Source: Mitsuaria sp. WAJ17
GTDB taxonomy: Bacteria > Pseudomonadota > Gammaproteobacteria > Burkholderiales > Burkholderiaceae_C
Direction of reading: 5' to 3'
Length of the DNA: 64,000 nt
Assembly: GCF_014174515.1 (NCBI RefSeq)
Contig: NZ_JACJUG010000003.1
Coordinates: forward strand, 233,959-297,958
Positions 1 to 8,058 of the stretch are shown in pieces (positions within the stretch are counted from its first letter, which is position 1; each line of letters starts with the position of its first letter). The notes under the pieces were generated by a model. The model was given only the letters and a program-made list of their open reading frames with translations, was not told the DNA's origin and searched no databases. The position numbers and the translations under genes were made by a program.

Positions 1-295
1 CCGGCGGTGAGGCCGAGCTGGCCCCTGCCAGGCCCTCGCTGACGGGCGAGGCACCCGGCCAGCCGGGCACCACCCGCTCCAGCATTTGCACCGGAACCGG
101 CAAGACCTGACCCCGCACCATGCGGGGCAGCGCTGGGCTCAGCATCATCAGCGGCACCAGCAGCCAGGCCAGGTAGACAGCGCCGGCGTCCAGCAGGCGC
201 CGCAGCACTGGCCGCAGCAGGGCCAGCAGCAGCACGGCGGCGCTGAACAGCAGGGTCTGCGCGGGCAGCAGTTGGGTCCAGGCGGCCTCAGTCAT
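1..295 (-). CDS. M56 (BlaR1-type) membrane metallopeptidase, N-terminal part, cut by window edge
   Basis: The reading frame starts at the ATG at 295-293 and runs off the window, so only about 98 residues are visible. They begin MTEAAWTQLLPAQ and contain two hydrophobic segments (about residues 13-27 and 38-53) joined by an arginine-rich turn, the usual N-terminal layout of M56 peptidases. The zinc motif lies outside the window. The start overlaps the 3' end of the blaI-type gene by 8 bases, so the two are translationally coupled as in bla/mec regulator pairs. It probably senses an envelope signal and inactivates the BlaI-like repressor. The family call rests on context as much as on the visible sequence. 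Confidence 0.72.
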   Translation of the reverse strand, partial: MTEAAWTQLLPAQTLLFSAAVLLLALLRPVLRRLLDAGAVYLAWLLVPLMMLSPALPRMVRGQVLPVPVQMLERVVPGWPGASPVSEGLAGASSASPP

Positions 296-653
296 TCTCA
301 TGCTCCCGGATCAGTTGCTTGAGGGCCTGGAGGTCGGCCTCGCTGAGCTTGCGCTCGGACGAGAACTGCGCCACCAGGGGCGCCAGGCTGCCACCGAAGA
401 GGCGGTCCAGCAGGCCCATGCTCTGGCGCTTGAGCCAGTGTTCGCGCTGCAGCACGGGGCTGTAGAGGTAGCGCCGGCCGTCCTTCTCGGCGCTGATGGC
501 GCCCTTGTTGAGCAGGCGATTGAGCAGCGTCTTGATGGTGGCCAGCTGCCAGTCCTGGCGATCCTGCAGAGCTGCTGCGATGTCGTCCGTGCTCTGCGGG
601 GCGTGGCCCCACAGCACTTCCATGATCTGGGCTTCGGCTTCGCTGATGTTCAT
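288..653 (-). CDS. BlaI/MecI/CopY-family transcriptional repressor (copy 1)
   Basis: This is a 121-residue winged-helix repressor. Residues 1-75 carry the BlaI-type DNA-binding domain (AEAQIMEVLWG, then TIKTLLNRLLNKGAI and the wing GRRYLYSP). The C-terminal part (GLLDRLFGGSLAPLVAQF) is the dimerisation region. An upstream in-frame ATG at 710 is unlikely, because the paralogue at 4886-5257 starts at the matching residue and the operator-promoter occupies 660-697. No Shine-Dalgarno sequence precedes the chosen ATG, and the promoter geometry suggests a leaderless mRNA. It is followed by, and overlaps, an M56 peptidase gene. The protein probably represses its own operon. Confidence 0.9.
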   Translation of the reverse strand: MNISEAEAQIMEVLWGHAPQSTDDIAAALQDRQDWQLATIKTLLNRLLNKGAISAEKDGRRYLYSPVLQREHWLKRQSMGLLDRLFGGSLAPLVAQFSSERKLSEADLQALKQLIREHEND

Positions 654-659
654 GGTTGG

Positions 660-697
660 ATTACGGTTGTAAACGTCGATATTGTTTACGTGTGTAA
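660..697 (-). promoter_or_regulatory. Operator and promoter of blaI copy 1
   Basis: Two 12-bp dyads of the form TTAC-N4-GTAA lie at 661-672 and 686-697, 25 bp centre to centre. Together they form a larger palindrome centred on 679 (GTAAAC-N9-GTTTAC at 669-689). On the minus strand a -35-like TAAACA (688-683) and a -10-like CGTAAT (665-660) are separated by 17 bp, so each dyad covers one promoter element. Transcription would start close to the ATG at 653. The same geometry recurs at blaI copy 2. Confidence 0.6.
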
Positions 698-752
698 TCG
701 AAAGGAGCAAGCAGGGCCCGCTAGGGATTTACCCGATCATGGAGCGGACATG

Positions 753-780
753 CAAAGGCCCGCCGAGGGGCGGGCCTTTG
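753..780 (-). terminator. GC-rich hairpin, probable terminator of the MCP/TonB transcript
   Basis: A 12-bp perfect stem (CAAAGGCCCGCC at 753-764 with GGCGGGCCTTTG at 769-780) has a 4-base loop. It lies about 85 bases past the stop of the small TonB gene. On the minus strand it ends in CCTTTG with no longer U-run. Confidence 0.55.
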
Positions 781-817
781 GGAGCGGGGAGCCTTGGCGC
801 TTGCATGCGCCAAGCCC

Positions 818-866
818 TGACGCTGGCAGAAGACCGTCCGCAGGGACGGTCTTCTGTCCGGCGTCA
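818..866 (-). terminator. Long hairpin overlapping the stop of the small TonB gene
   Basis: A perfect 12-bp stem (828-839 with 844-855, loop 840-843) is extended by an outer TGACGC/GCGTCA pair (818-823 with 861-866). The stop codon at 866-864 lies inside the outer stem. It may stabilise the 3' end of the mRNA or act as a terminator together with the hairpin at 753-780. Confidence 0.5.
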
Positions 867-1226
867 GTCCTCGTTCTTGAAGACGAGCTTGACTTCGTGG
901 GTCTGCTTTTCGCCCGTGGCTTCGAAGCGCCATTCCATCAGCGCATTGGTCACCGCGCGGTCGAAGATGCGCTTGGGCTCGGCTTCCAGGATCTCGACGC
1001 CGGTGACCTTGCCCTCGGCATCGATCAGCAGCTTGGCCTTGACGCTGCCGGCGTTCACGCCCTTCTGCGTGGCCTCGCGCGGGAACTCGGGCGGCACCTT
1101 CTTGATGACCTTGGGGCTGGCGTGGGCCGCGACGCTCAGCAGGGCGGCCCCCGCGAAGGCCAGCAGCCAGCGGGAGATGCCGGTCTTGTCGAACATGGAG
1201 TTGATGGCCTTGCGCTTCATCTGCAT
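864..1226 (-). CDS. Small periplasmic TonB C-terminal-domain protein
   Basis: The protein has 120 residues. The N-terminus has a basic stretch followed by a hydrophobic segment (WLLAFAGAALLSVAAHA), a signal peptide or anchor. The rest is one TonB C-terminal-like domain (PPEFPREATQKGVNAGSVKAKL, then FDRAVTNALMEWRF). It lacks the proline-rich spacer of classical TonB, so it is unlikely to energise receptors alone. I chose the ATG at 1226 because GGGGAAA lies 4 bases upstream. The earlier ATG at 1253 would overlap the chemoreceptor stop. It is downstream of and probably co-transcribed with that chemoreceptor. Stand-alone domains of this kind often accompany M56 peptidases, two of which are nearby. 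Confidence 0.75.
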   Translation of the reverse strand: MQMKRKAINSMFDKTGISRWLLAFAGAALLSVAAHASPKVIKKVPPEFPREATQKGVNAGSVKAKLLIDAEGKVTGVEILEAEPKRIFDRAVTNALMEWRFEATGEKQTHEVKLVFKNED

Positions 1227-1249
1227 GGTTTCCCCTGGAAAGTGTTGGT

Positions 1250-2800
1250 TCATGTGCCGGTACGGAAGAAGTCTACGGCCTGCAGCAGGCGCGAGGAGCT
1301 GTCTGTCAGGGCCTCGGTGGAGCGGCTCAGTTCGCTCACCAGGCTGGCATTCTGCTGGGTGCTGCGGTCCAGTTCGTTCATGGCCTGGTTGACCACGCCC
1401 ACGCCGGAGGCCTGCTCTTGGGCGGAGTGCGAGATCTCCTCAATCAACTGGCCCATGTTGTTGACTTCATCGACCACGCTGCGGATCGTGGCGCCGGCAT
1501 TGTTGACGTGGCCGGTGCCCTGCTCCACGCGGACTGAGGACTCCTGGATCAGGACCTTGATCTCCTTGGCCGCGGCAGCCGCGCGCGAGGCCAGCGCCCG
1601 CACTTCCGAGGCCACCACCGCGAAGCCCTTGCCATGCTCGCCCGCGCGGGCGGCTTCCACGGCGGCGTTCAGGGCCAGGATGTTGGTCTGGAAGGCGATG
1701 CCGTCAATCACGCCGATGATGTCACCGATCTTCTTCGAGCTGGCGCTGATCTCCTGCATGGTCTCGACGACCTGGGCCACGGCATTGCCACCGGCCGAGG
1801 CCGACTGGCGGGCCTTGCCGGCAATGGTGGCGGCCTTGCGGGTCAGCTCGCTGGCGCCACTGAGGTTGGCGGCAATCTCTTCCACCGAGGCGGCCGTGGT
1901 CTGCAGATTCGAGGCCGAACGGGCGGTGCGTTCCGAGAGGTTGTTGTTGCCGCCAGCGATCTCGCCTGAGTTCTGGGCCACCTCGCGGGCGGCGGTGCTC
2001 ACGCTGCTGACCACGCCCCGCAGGGCCCGCTGCATCTCCTGCATGGCGTCCAACATCTGCCCGAGCTCGTCGCGGCCCATGGCTCGGATGTCGTGGGTCA
2101 GGTCGCCCTGGCTGATGGCCTCGGCCGCGCTGCGAGCCTCATGGACTGGCACGATGATGCTGCGCGTGATCAGCAGGCCCCCGCCAGCGCCCAGCACCAC
2201 GGCGGCGATCACCAGCACCACGGTGATGATCACCGAGTTGCGGGCCAGCTCGCCGCCGGAGATGGCGAGGTCGTGGGCGGCGTCGAACTGCAGGTTCACC
2301 AGCTGCTTGAGGCCGTCCTGGTAGGCCTGCTGGGCGGGGCGGACGTCGGTGATCAGGCTTTCGCGGGCCTCGTCGGGGCTGCCGTCGGCCTGGATCTTGA
2401 GAAACTTGGCGACCGAGGCGAAGAACTTGGCCTGGCGCTCCTTGACGCTGTTGAGGACCTCGGTCTCCTTGGGCGTGTCGATCAACTGCTGCAGGGCGCC
2501 CAGCTGCTTGTCGATCTCCTGAAGGGCGCCGTCGATGGCGGCTTTCTGCTTCTTGATCTGACGGGCTTCGTCCAGCAGCAGCAGATCGCGGGAGGCCCGG
2601 GCAATGATGTTGACGTTGCCCTCCAGGGCATTGGCTGCGGAAATTTTGACCAGGCTCTGGTTGGCGGTGCGATCCAGATCCTTGGACAGCCGGTTGGCGC
2701 TGTTGGCGCCATAGGCACCGATGATCACCAGCAGCACGATCAGCAGGCCATAGCTGAGAGAAAGGCGCTGGCTGATGCGCAGGCTTGTCAAAAAGCTCAT
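1250..2800 (-). CDS. Methyl-accepting chemotaxis protein
   Basis: A 516-residue transmembrane chemoreceptor. It has TM1 at about residues 12-32, a roughly 155-residue periplasmic helical region of the four-helix-bundle type, TM2 at about 188-212, a HAMP domain ([21 protein letters not shown]) and a cytoplasmic signalling domain. The hairpin tip is the highly conserved [20 protein letters not shown] segment near residue 385. The C-terminus (DFFRTGT) has no CheR/CheB-tethering pentapeptide. The frame is open far upstream, but the ATG at 2800 has a GAGGACAAGAAA leader and gives the normal family start before TM1. The ligand cannot be predicted. No che genes lie in the window. Confidence 0.93.
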   Translation of the reverse strand: MSFLTSLRISQRLSLSYGLLIVLLVIIGAYGANSANRLSKDLDRTANQSLVKISAANALEGNVNIIARASRDLLLLDEARQIKKQKAAIDGALQEIDKQLGALQQLIDTPKETEVLNSVKERQAKFFASVAKFLKIQADGSPDEARESLITDVRPAQQAYQDGLKQLVNLQFDAAHDLAISGGELARNSVIITVVLVIAAVVLGAGGGLLITRSIIVPVHEARSAAEAISQGDLTHDIRAMGRDELGQMLDAMQEMQRALRGVVSSVSTAAREVAQNSGEIAGGNNNLSERTARSASNLQTTAASVEEIAANLSGASELTRKAATIAGKARQSASAGGNAVAQVVETMQEISASSKKIGDIIGVIDGIAFQTNILALNAAVEAARAGEHGKGFAVVASEVRALASRAAAAAKEIKVLIQESSVRVEQGTGHVNNAGATIRSVVDEVNNMGQLIEEISHSAQEQASGVGVVNQAMNELDRSTQQNASLVSELSRSTEALTDSSSRLLQAVDFFRTGT

Positions 2801-2823
2801 TTTCTTGTCCTCGCGGTTGGCGC

Positions 2824-2851
2824 CCTGGAGGCGCAGGTTCAGGCCTCCAGG
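2824..2851 (-). promoter_or_regulatory. Inverted repeat in the chemoreceptor 5' leader
   Basis: CCTGGAGGC at 2824-2832 pairs perfectly with GCCTCCAGG at 2843-2851 around a 10-base loop. It lies 24-51 bases before the chemoreceptor start codon, so it is either an mRNA leader hairpin or a protein-binding palindrome. Confidence 0.35.
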
Positions 2852-3002
2852 ACCGGCGCGGAATGCTGGCGGGACCGGTGCCGCATTGAGCCGTGCCTGT
2901 GTCCGATTGTGTCGGCAGCGCCCGCTCTTTTGGGTGGGGCAAATGGGCCTGATTTGATGCGCATTTCGCGGTCCGCGGGCAAATATGCCGCGTGCCGGAC
3001 GC

Positions 3003-3635
3003 TTACTCGAGCTGCAAACCGAGGCTCTCCGGGTTACCCCTGCCCTGCCGGATGAGCACGGGTTCATCGCCGCTGAGGTCGATCACGGTGGTGGGTTGCA
3101 TGGGGCAGGCGCCGGCATCGATGATGGCCTGCAGTTGGCGGTCGAAGCGCTCGCTGATCTCGTGGGCGTCATTCAGGGGCTGCTCCTCGCCGGGTGGGAT
3201 GAGGGTGGTGGCCAGCAGGGGCTGGCCCAGCAGCTCCAGCAGGTCCAGCGTGACCCGGTGGTCCGGCACGCGCAGGCCTATGGTGCGCCGCGAAGGATGC
3301 GAGACGCGGCGCGGCACTTCCTTGGTGGCCTCGAGGATGAAGGTGAAGGGCCCTGGCGTGGCGTTCTTCAGCAGGCGGTACTGCTTGTTATCGACCCGGG
3401 CGTAGGTAGCCAGCTCGCTGAGGTCGCGGCACAGCAGGGTCAGGTGGTGCTTCTCATCGACCCCACGCACGCGGCGCAGTGCATCCGCCGCGGCCTTGTC
3501 GTCCAGGTGGCAGACCAGGGCATAGCTGGAGTCCGTGGGGATGGCGACCACGCCGCCGGCATGCAGGATCTGCACGGCCTGGCGCAGGAAGCGGGGTTGG
3601 GGGTTGTCCGGGTGGACTTCAAAGAATTGGGCCAT
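3003..3635 (-). CDS. yciO: YciO-type Sua5/YrdC-family protein
   Basis: This 210-residue protein is the length of E. coli YciO and carries the YrdC-like fold. Visible motifs are [18 protein letters not shown] (start of the nucleotide pocket), [16 protein letters not shown] and [19 protein letters not shown]. The end ([18 protein letters not shown]) lacks the long Sua5 C-terminal domain. YrdC/Sua5 makes threonylcarbamoyl-AMP for tRNA t6A, while YciO is the divergent paralogue with weak activity. The rnm gene, its usual neighbour, is 1.7 kb upstream on the same strand, with a blaI/M56 cassette between them. Confidence 0.88.
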   Translation of the reverse strand: MAQFFEVHPDNPQPRFLRQAVQILHAGGVVAIPTDSSYALVCHLDDKAAADALRRVRGVDEKHHLTLLCRDLSELATYARVDNKQYRLLKNATPGPFTFILEATKEVPRRVSHPSRRTIGLRVPDHRVTLDLLELLGQPLLATTLIPPGEEQPLNDAHEISERFDRQLQAIIDAGACPMQPTTVIDLSGDEPVLIRQGRGNPESLGLQLE

Positions 3636-3714
3636 GGCGGCATTGTGTGCCTCCCATGGCCCGTGGGTGTGGCGGGAATGCCGCGCGTCTGGCGCGGACT
3701 TGCCCGGGGACAGT

Positions 3715-4101
3715 TCAGTCGAAGGTGAACTTGAAGTGCTGCTCGACCTCCAGGCCGCTCTTGGGTGGCGAGCAGACGTAGCGGCTGATGGCCGCGCGCA
3801 CAGGCTCGCGCAGAAGGGGCTCGCCGCTCACGCGGATGTTGACGGGCTGGCCCTTGGCATTGATCTCGTAGACCGCAGTCAGCGAGAACTCGCCCTTGAC
3901 ATCCAGCTCGGGAATCTCGGGGCGCTGCATCTGCGGGCAGACCTGGGAGGCGGTCAGGGGTGGTGCCGTGGGGGCCTGCGACGGGGCCGGGTCGGCCCGC
4001 AAGGCCTGGACTGCGCCGGCGGCAAGCAGGGCTGCCGCGCACAGGCCCAGGCGGCCGAACTGGCGGCGCCACAGGGGCAGTGTTGATTGGGTCTTCAGCA
4101 T
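3715..4101 (-). CDS. TonB C-terminal-domain protein; in-frame 3' half of a split M56-TonB gene
   Basis: The 128-residue frame begins MLKTQSTLPLWRRQF. It then has a hydrophobic segment (LGLCAAALLAAGAVQA) and a TonB-like C-terminal domain (VKGEFSLTAVYEINAKGQPVNIRV, then VRAAISRYVC). The frame is open upstream for exactly 42 codons to the amber codon at 4230-4228 and is in phase with the M56 gene before it. The residues just before the ATG read HPLKERIA, which with AML forms a motif conserved in intact M56 proteins. It is therefore probably the tail of one M56-TonB polypeptide. An AAGGAGA sequence about 8 bases before the ATG could allow internal translation as a separate small protein. Confidence 0.7.
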   Translation of the reverse strand: MLKTQSTLPLWRRQFGRLGLCAAALLAAGAVQALRADPAPSQAPTAPPLTASQVCPQMQRPEIPELDVKGEFSLTAVYEINAKGQPVNIRVSGEPLLREPVRAAISRYVCSPPKSGLEVEQHFKFTFD

Positions 4102-4230
4102 GGCGATTCTCTCCTTCAGGGGATGGGTGTGCTGCCAGGCCGAGGCAGCGATCGGTACTGCGCAAGCGGGGGATGGGGTGAATTGGGCGTCGGCCTTGAG
4201 CAGGGCCTGTGCATAGCTGCGCCATTGCTA
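4102..4230 (-). other. In-frame amber codon and 42-codon linker inside an M56-TonB gene
   Basis: The codon at 4230-4228 is TAG. The following 42 codons, up to the ATG at 4101, are open in the same phase and encode family-like sequence: QWRSYAQALLKAD soon after the stop and HPLKERIA at the end. Intact M56 proteins continue with a similar YAxALL segment after the ELACD zinc-ligand motif. The simplest reading is a CAG-to-TAG nonsense change. A sequencing error or amber readthrough is also possible. Confidence 0.7.
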
Positions 4231-4896
4231 GGGCTGCTGCCGCAGCAGGGTGGCATCGCAGGCCAGCTCCTGGTCCTGCCGCAGGGCCGGCAGGGCCCAC
4301 CACAACAGCGGGTTGAACCAGGCAAGGGCCTGCACCAGGGCAGCGAAAAGGCGCACGGCGTTGTCATGGCGGCGGGCGTGCAGGGCCTCGTGAGCCAGCA
4401 CCCAGCCGCGCTCCTGTGGTGTGAAGCGCTCCTCGAAGTCCAGTGGCAGCAGCAGGCGCGGCCGCCATGCGCCGACCAGGCCAGGCGAGCTGCCGCGCGG
4501 CGTGCGCAGGCAATCCTGCGGGTCCAGGGGCAGGCCTCTCATGAAGCGCCAATGCTGCAGCCCGTGCCAGGCTGTCACCAGGAGCGCGCCTGACACCCAC
4601 AGCAGGGCCCAGGCGAGCACCGGGACCGAGGCTGCTTGCGTGCTGGCATCCATTGAATTCCGTGCCACCTGCCAGGCCGCCGGCGCCAGCTGCAGGCGCG
4701 GCAGGCCGGTCTCCGGCAGCACGGCGCAGGCCATGCACAGCAGAGGCAGCAGCCACAACGCATAGGCCTCCTGCGCGCCGGCGAAGCGGCGCAGGGGGCG
4801 CCTCAGCAGGACCACCGCAAGCAGTCCCAGGCTCAGGCCGAGATGCGCCTGCCACAGGCCCTGCACCAGGGCGTCAAGACAGGCGTCAGCGTTCAT
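4228..4896 (-). CDS. M56 (BlaR1-type) membrane metallopeptidase, ended early by an amber codon
   Basis: 222 residues are read before the TAG. Hydrophobic segments lie near residues 20-31, 46-60, 93-110 and 183-202. The zinc motif is HEALH (169-173), and the third ligand is the Glu in QDQELACD (residue 210). All catalytic ligands therefore precede the stop. What is lost is the last part of the membrane domain and the TonB-like periplasmic tail encoded in phase at 4227-3715. The start overlaps the blaI copy 2 stop by 11 bases. In related systems the peptidase cleaves or inactivates the BlaI repressor on sensing envelope stress. It is not certain that the shortened protein is functional. Confidence 0.85.
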   Translation of the reverse strand: MNADACLDALVQGLWQAHLGLSLGLLAVVLLRRPLRRFAGAQEAYALWLLPLLCMACAVLPETGLPRLQLAPAAWQVARNSMDASTQAASVPVLAWALLWVSGALLVTAWHGLQHWRFMRGLPLDPQDCLRTPRGSSPGLVGAWRPRLLLPLDFEERFTPQERGWVLAHEALHARRHDNAVRLFAALVQALAWFNPLLWWALPALRQDQELACDATLLRQQP

Positions 4897-5257
4897 CGTC
4901 GTGCTCCTTCAGCAGCCGCCGCAGGGCCTCTGCATCTTCGGCACTCAGCTTGCGTTGCGCCGAGAAATGGGCGACGAGGGGCGACAGCCGACCCCCGAAC
5001 ACCCGGTCCAGCAGACCCATGGATTCGCTGCCCTCCCACTGGGCGCGGTCAATCAGCGGCTCATAGAGGTAGCGGCGGCCCTCGCGCTGGGCCTGCACCG
5101 CGCCCTTGTTGAGCAGGCGGTTCAGCAGGGTCTTGACGGTGCCCAGCTGCCAGCCGGCCTCGGCGGGCAGCGCGGCGAGGATGTCCTCGGCGCTGAGCGG
5201 GTGCTGGCCCCAGAGGGCCTGCATGATCTGGGATTCGGCGTCGGAAATGGTGCCCAT
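4886..5257 (-). CDS. BlaI/MecI/CopY-family transcriptional repressor (copy 2)
   Basis: A 123-residue winged-helix repressor, paralogous over its whole length to the one at 288-653. Shared segments include VKTLLNRLLNKGA in the recognition region and SMGLLDRVFGG in the dimerisation region. The ATG at 5257 aligns with the copy 1 start and gives the standard family length. The ATG at 5323 would place the operator inside the coding region. It overlaps the M56 gene downstream, forming a repressor-peptidase operon. Its operator half-sites differ from those of copy 1, so the two repressors probably control separate targets. Confidence 0.9.
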   Translation of the reverse strand: MGTISDAESQIMQALWGQHPLSAEDILAALPAEAGWQLGTVKTLLNRLLNKGAVQAQREGRRYLYEPLIDRAQWEGSESMGLLDRVFGGRLSPLVAHFSAQRKLSAEDAEALRRLLKEHDDER

Positions 5258-5261
5258 GATT

Positions 5262-5304
5262 CGACAACAGTTGTTGACGAATGAATTGTCAACATATGTT
5301 GTCG
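5262..5304 (-). promoter_or_regulatory. Operator and promoter of blaI copy 2
   Basis: Two 12-bp dyads of the form CAACA-N2-TGTTG lie at 5265-5276 and 5290-5301, 25 bp centre to centre, within a longer palindrome bounded by CGACAACA (5262-5269) and TGTTGTCG (5297-5304). On the minus strand a consensus -35 TTGACA (5292-5287) and a -10-like TGTTGT (5269-5264) are 17 bp apart. This puts the transcription start at about the ATG (5257) and implies a leaderless mRNA. Confidence 0.65.
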
Positions 5305-5351
5305 GTGCGCCTAGCTCAGGCAAACCCTAGGTTGGCACGGCCCGGGTGGCC

Positions 5352-6227
5352 TCAGTGCGATGGGGCGATGATGCGTGCCTGCAGCGCCTCCCAGACCGGC
5401 TTCAGGCGACCGGACAGGGCGGCCAGCTTGCCGAGGTCGGTGTGGCTTTCGTCGGGGCTGTGGAAGTCCGAGCCGCGCGAGGCCAGCAGGTCGAATTCCA
5501 GCGCAGTCTCGGTGTATTTGGCCGCTTCCGCCGCCGTATGGCTGCCTGTCACCACCTCGATGCCGCGGCCGCCGTGGGCCATGAATTCGGTGATCAGGGC
5601 GTATTCCTCGGTGGGCGTGAAATCGTAGCGGCCGGGGTGGGCGATGACGGCCTCGCCACCGGCCTGGGTGACCCAGCGCACGGCGTCGCTCAGGCGGGCC
5701 CAGCGATGGGGCACGAAGCCGGGCTTGCCCTCGGTGAGGAAGCGGCGGAAGACCTCGGGCACGTCCTGGCAGTGGCCGGCGTCCACGAGGAAGCGGGCGA
5801 AGTGGGTGCGGGAGATCAGCTCCGGGTTGCCCACGTACTTCAGCGCGCCTTCGTAGGCGTCCTTGATGCCCACCTGGGCCAGCCCCTCGGCCATCTCGCG
5901 GGCGCGCTCGCCGCGGCCGCCGCGCGTCTCGCGCAGGCCCTGCACCAGCGCCTCGTCCTCATGGTCGAAGCCCAGACCGACGATGTGCACCACGCGGCCG
6001 GCAAAGGTCACGGAGATCTCGCAACCGGTGAGGTAGTGCAGGCCCAGGCGGCCGGCGGCCTGGATGGCGCGAGCCTGGCCGCCCACCTCGTCATGGTCGG
6101 TCAGGGCCCACAGCTCGACGCCGTTGGCCTGCGCGCGCGCGGCCAGGGCCTCGGGTTCCAGCGTGCCGTCGGACACCTTGGAATGGCAGTGGAGGTCGGC
6201 GTTGCTCAGAGCGTTGATGGTGTTCAC
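5352..6227 (-). CDS. rnm: PHP-domain phosphoesterase (RNase AM / 3',5'-nucleoside bisphosphate phosphatase)
   Basis: A 291-residue protein of the YciV/Rnm family. The four PHP metal-binding motifs are visible: DLHCHSKVSDG near residue 11, LTDHDE near 42, the central GCEISV, and IAHPGRYD with the late RGSDFHSPDE. Family members remove 5' nucleotides from short RNAs and the 5' ends of 5S/23S rRNA, and hydrolyse pAp-type nucleotides. In many Burkholderiales it is directly followed by yciO. Here a blaI-M56 cassette sits between them. The start at 6227 gives the normal N-terminus just before the first metal motif. Confidence 0.9.
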   Translation of the reverse strand: MNTINALSNADLHCHSKVSDGTLEPEALAARAQANGVELWALTDHDEVGGQARAIQAAGRLGLHYLTGCEISVTFAGRVVHIVGLGFDHEDEALVQGLRETRGGRGERAREMAEGLAQVGIKDAYEGALKYVGNPELISRTHFARFLVDAGHCQDVPEVFRRFLTEGKPGFVPHRWARLSDAVRWVTQAGGEAVIAHPGRYDFTPTEEYALITEFMAHGGRGIEVVTGSHTAAEAAKYTETALEFDLLASRGSDFHSPDESHTDLGKLAALSGRLKPVWEALQARIIAPSH

Positions 6228-6316
6228 GCGCCCATTTTAGAGGGCACCCCCTCGGGGCTCGCTGCGCTGCAGCAAAGCCCCTGTGGGCGGCGCAGTCGGC
6301 GCTGCGGGGGCGCAGC

Positions 6317-7882
6317 TCAGGCGCGCCGCGGGCTGACCCGGAAGCTGCTGATCGCTGCTGTCAGGCCCACCGCCTGGTCGCGCAGGCTGCTGGCCGCCGC
6401 CGCTCCTTGCTCGACCAGGGCCGCGTTCTGCTGCGTCATCTGGTCCAGGTTGGTGATGGCCTGGCCCACCTCGCCGATGCTGGTGCTCTGCTCCAAAGTG
6501 GAGGCGCTGATCTCGCCCATGATGTCGGTGACCCGCTGCACCGAGCTGACGATCTCCTGCATGGTGCTGCCGGCCTGCTGCACCAGATCGGCGCCGGCCT
6601 CGATGCGGTCCATGGAGCCGGTGATCAGGCTCTTGATCTCCTTGGCCGCTTCGGCGCTGCGCTGGGCCAGGCTGCGCACCTCGCCCGCTACCACCGCAAA
6701 GCCTCGGCCCTGCTCGCCCGCGCGGGCGGCCTCGACGGCAGCATTGAGGGCCAGGATGTTGGTCTGGAAGGCGATGCCGTCGATGACGCCAATGATGTCG
6801 CCGATCTTGCGCGAGCTCGTGCTGATCTCCCCCATGGTCTGCACCACCTGCTGGACCACCTCGCCACCGCGCTGCGCCACGGAGGAGGCGCTGCTGGCCA
6901 ACTGGTTGGCCTGCCGGGCGGAGTCGGCGTTGTGGCGAACGTTCTCGGTGAGTTGCTCCATCGAGGAGGCCGTCTCCTCCAGGCTGGCCGCGGCCTGTTC
7001 CGTGCGGGCTGACAGGTCATGATTGCCGGTGGCCACTTCGGAGGCCGCCACCTGGATGGACTCCGAGCCCTCGCGCACCTTCAGCACAATGCCGCGCAGA
7101 CCCTCCTGCATATGGACCAGGCTGGTGGACAGGGCGCTCAGCTCGTCCTTGCCCTCGATGAGCAGGTGCTCGTCAAGATTGCCGCTCTCCACGGCTGAAG
7201 CAAAGGCCATGCCCTGCTGGATGGGAAGCAGCAGCGAATGGGCGATGCGCCAGCCGATGAGTGCCGCCAGGGCCATGCCGGACAGCAAGGCCACGATGAT
7301 GACGGTGGTGATGGTGCTGTAGACCCCCGCGATCCTGTCGTGGGCCATCTCGATGAAGCGGTCCACCGTGGTCAGGGCTTGGTCCAGGTCCTGCTCTGCC
7401 TGGTCGATGGACTTCTTGGCTTCCCGCGGCGCATCCCAGGCCGCCTTGAGGTCGCCCGCCATGTCGCCCTTGGACAGCTGGGCCATCACCGGCTGCATGC
7501 CGTTGCGGTAGGCGTCGAAGTTGTTGCGGATGACGGTGAGTCCGTCGCGGACCTTGGGGTCCTTGACCCGCTGCTCCAAGTCCTTGAGCCCCTTGTCCGC
7601 CGATGTCATGGCCTCCTCCCAGCGGCCTTGCGCCCGTTTGAAGTCGGCCACGCCGATGGCGGCGAAGATCATGTCCTTCTCGTAGCGGCGGGCCGTGAGC
7701 ATGCCCGCGCGCAGCTCATCCACGCTGCGCAGCGAGGCCACGACCGAGGTATTGAAGGCCTCGAAGGCGCCGAACATCGTGCGGGTGGCCATCCAGCCCC
7801 CCCCGCCCAGTACCAGCATCAGCAGGACCATCAGACTGAAGGCCAGGCCCAGTCGGGCTTTGATGGACAGTTGTCTCAACAT
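6317..7882 (-). CDS. Methyl-accepting chemotaxis protein
   Basis: A 521-residue chemoreceptor. It has TM1 at about residues 12-32, a periplasmic helical domain with a pattern like MCP four-helix bundles ([20 protein letters not shown] near the start), TM2 at about 190-212, HAMP, then the signalling domain with the [20 protein letters not shown] tip near residue 370. The C-terminus ([10 protein letters not shown]) has no pentapeptide tether. A weak AAAGGGA lies 12 bases before the ATG. It is a single-gene unit, 176 bases from recJ. It differs from the receptor at 1250-2800 in its ligand domain, so it probably senses a different, unknown signal. Confidence 0.93.
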   Translation of the reverse strand: MLRQLSIKARLGLAFSLMVLLMLVLGGGGWMATRTMFGAFEAFNTSVVASLRSVDELRAGMLTARRYEKDMIFAAIGVADFKRAQGRWEEAMTSADKGLKDLEQRVKDPKVRDGLTVIRNNFDAYRNGMQPVMAQLSKGDMAGDLKAAWDAPREAKKSIDQAEQDLDQALTTVDRFIEMAHDRIAGVYSTITTVIIVALLSGMALAALIGWRIAHSLLLPIQQGMAFASAVESGNLDEHLLIEGKDELSALSTSLVHMQEGLRGIVLKVREGSESIQVAASEVATGNHDLSARTEQAAASLEETASSMEQLTENVRHNADSARQANQLASSASSVAQRGGEVVQQVVQTMGEISTSSRKIGDIIGVIDGIAFQTNILALNAAVEAARAGEQGRGFAVVAGEVRSLAQRSAEAAKEIKSLITGSMDRIEAGADLVQQAGSTMQEIVSSVQRVTDIMGEISASTLEQSTSIGEVGQAITNLDQMTQQNAALVEQGAAAASSLRDQAVGLTAAISSFRVSPRRA

Positions 7883-8058
7883 GGCGGCGGTTCCCTTTCT
7901 TGTGGTGTCGTGGCCGCGCTGCCGGACGAAGCGTTCGGACGGACCGCGCAGCCCTCAAGCATGCGCTTGACGGCAAGGGGCCTGCATGCAGAAAAGGGCC
8001 GCGGACGTGGCGCTCTTCACGCCGCAGGTCTTCGCAGACCCATCGCGGGCTTACGCGC

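Noticed and set aside
6228..6316. A GC-rich interval resembling the REP-like element
   Set aside because: It contains CCCCTCGGGG and related short inverted repeats, but it does not align with the 44-base core seen at 31317 and 53137.
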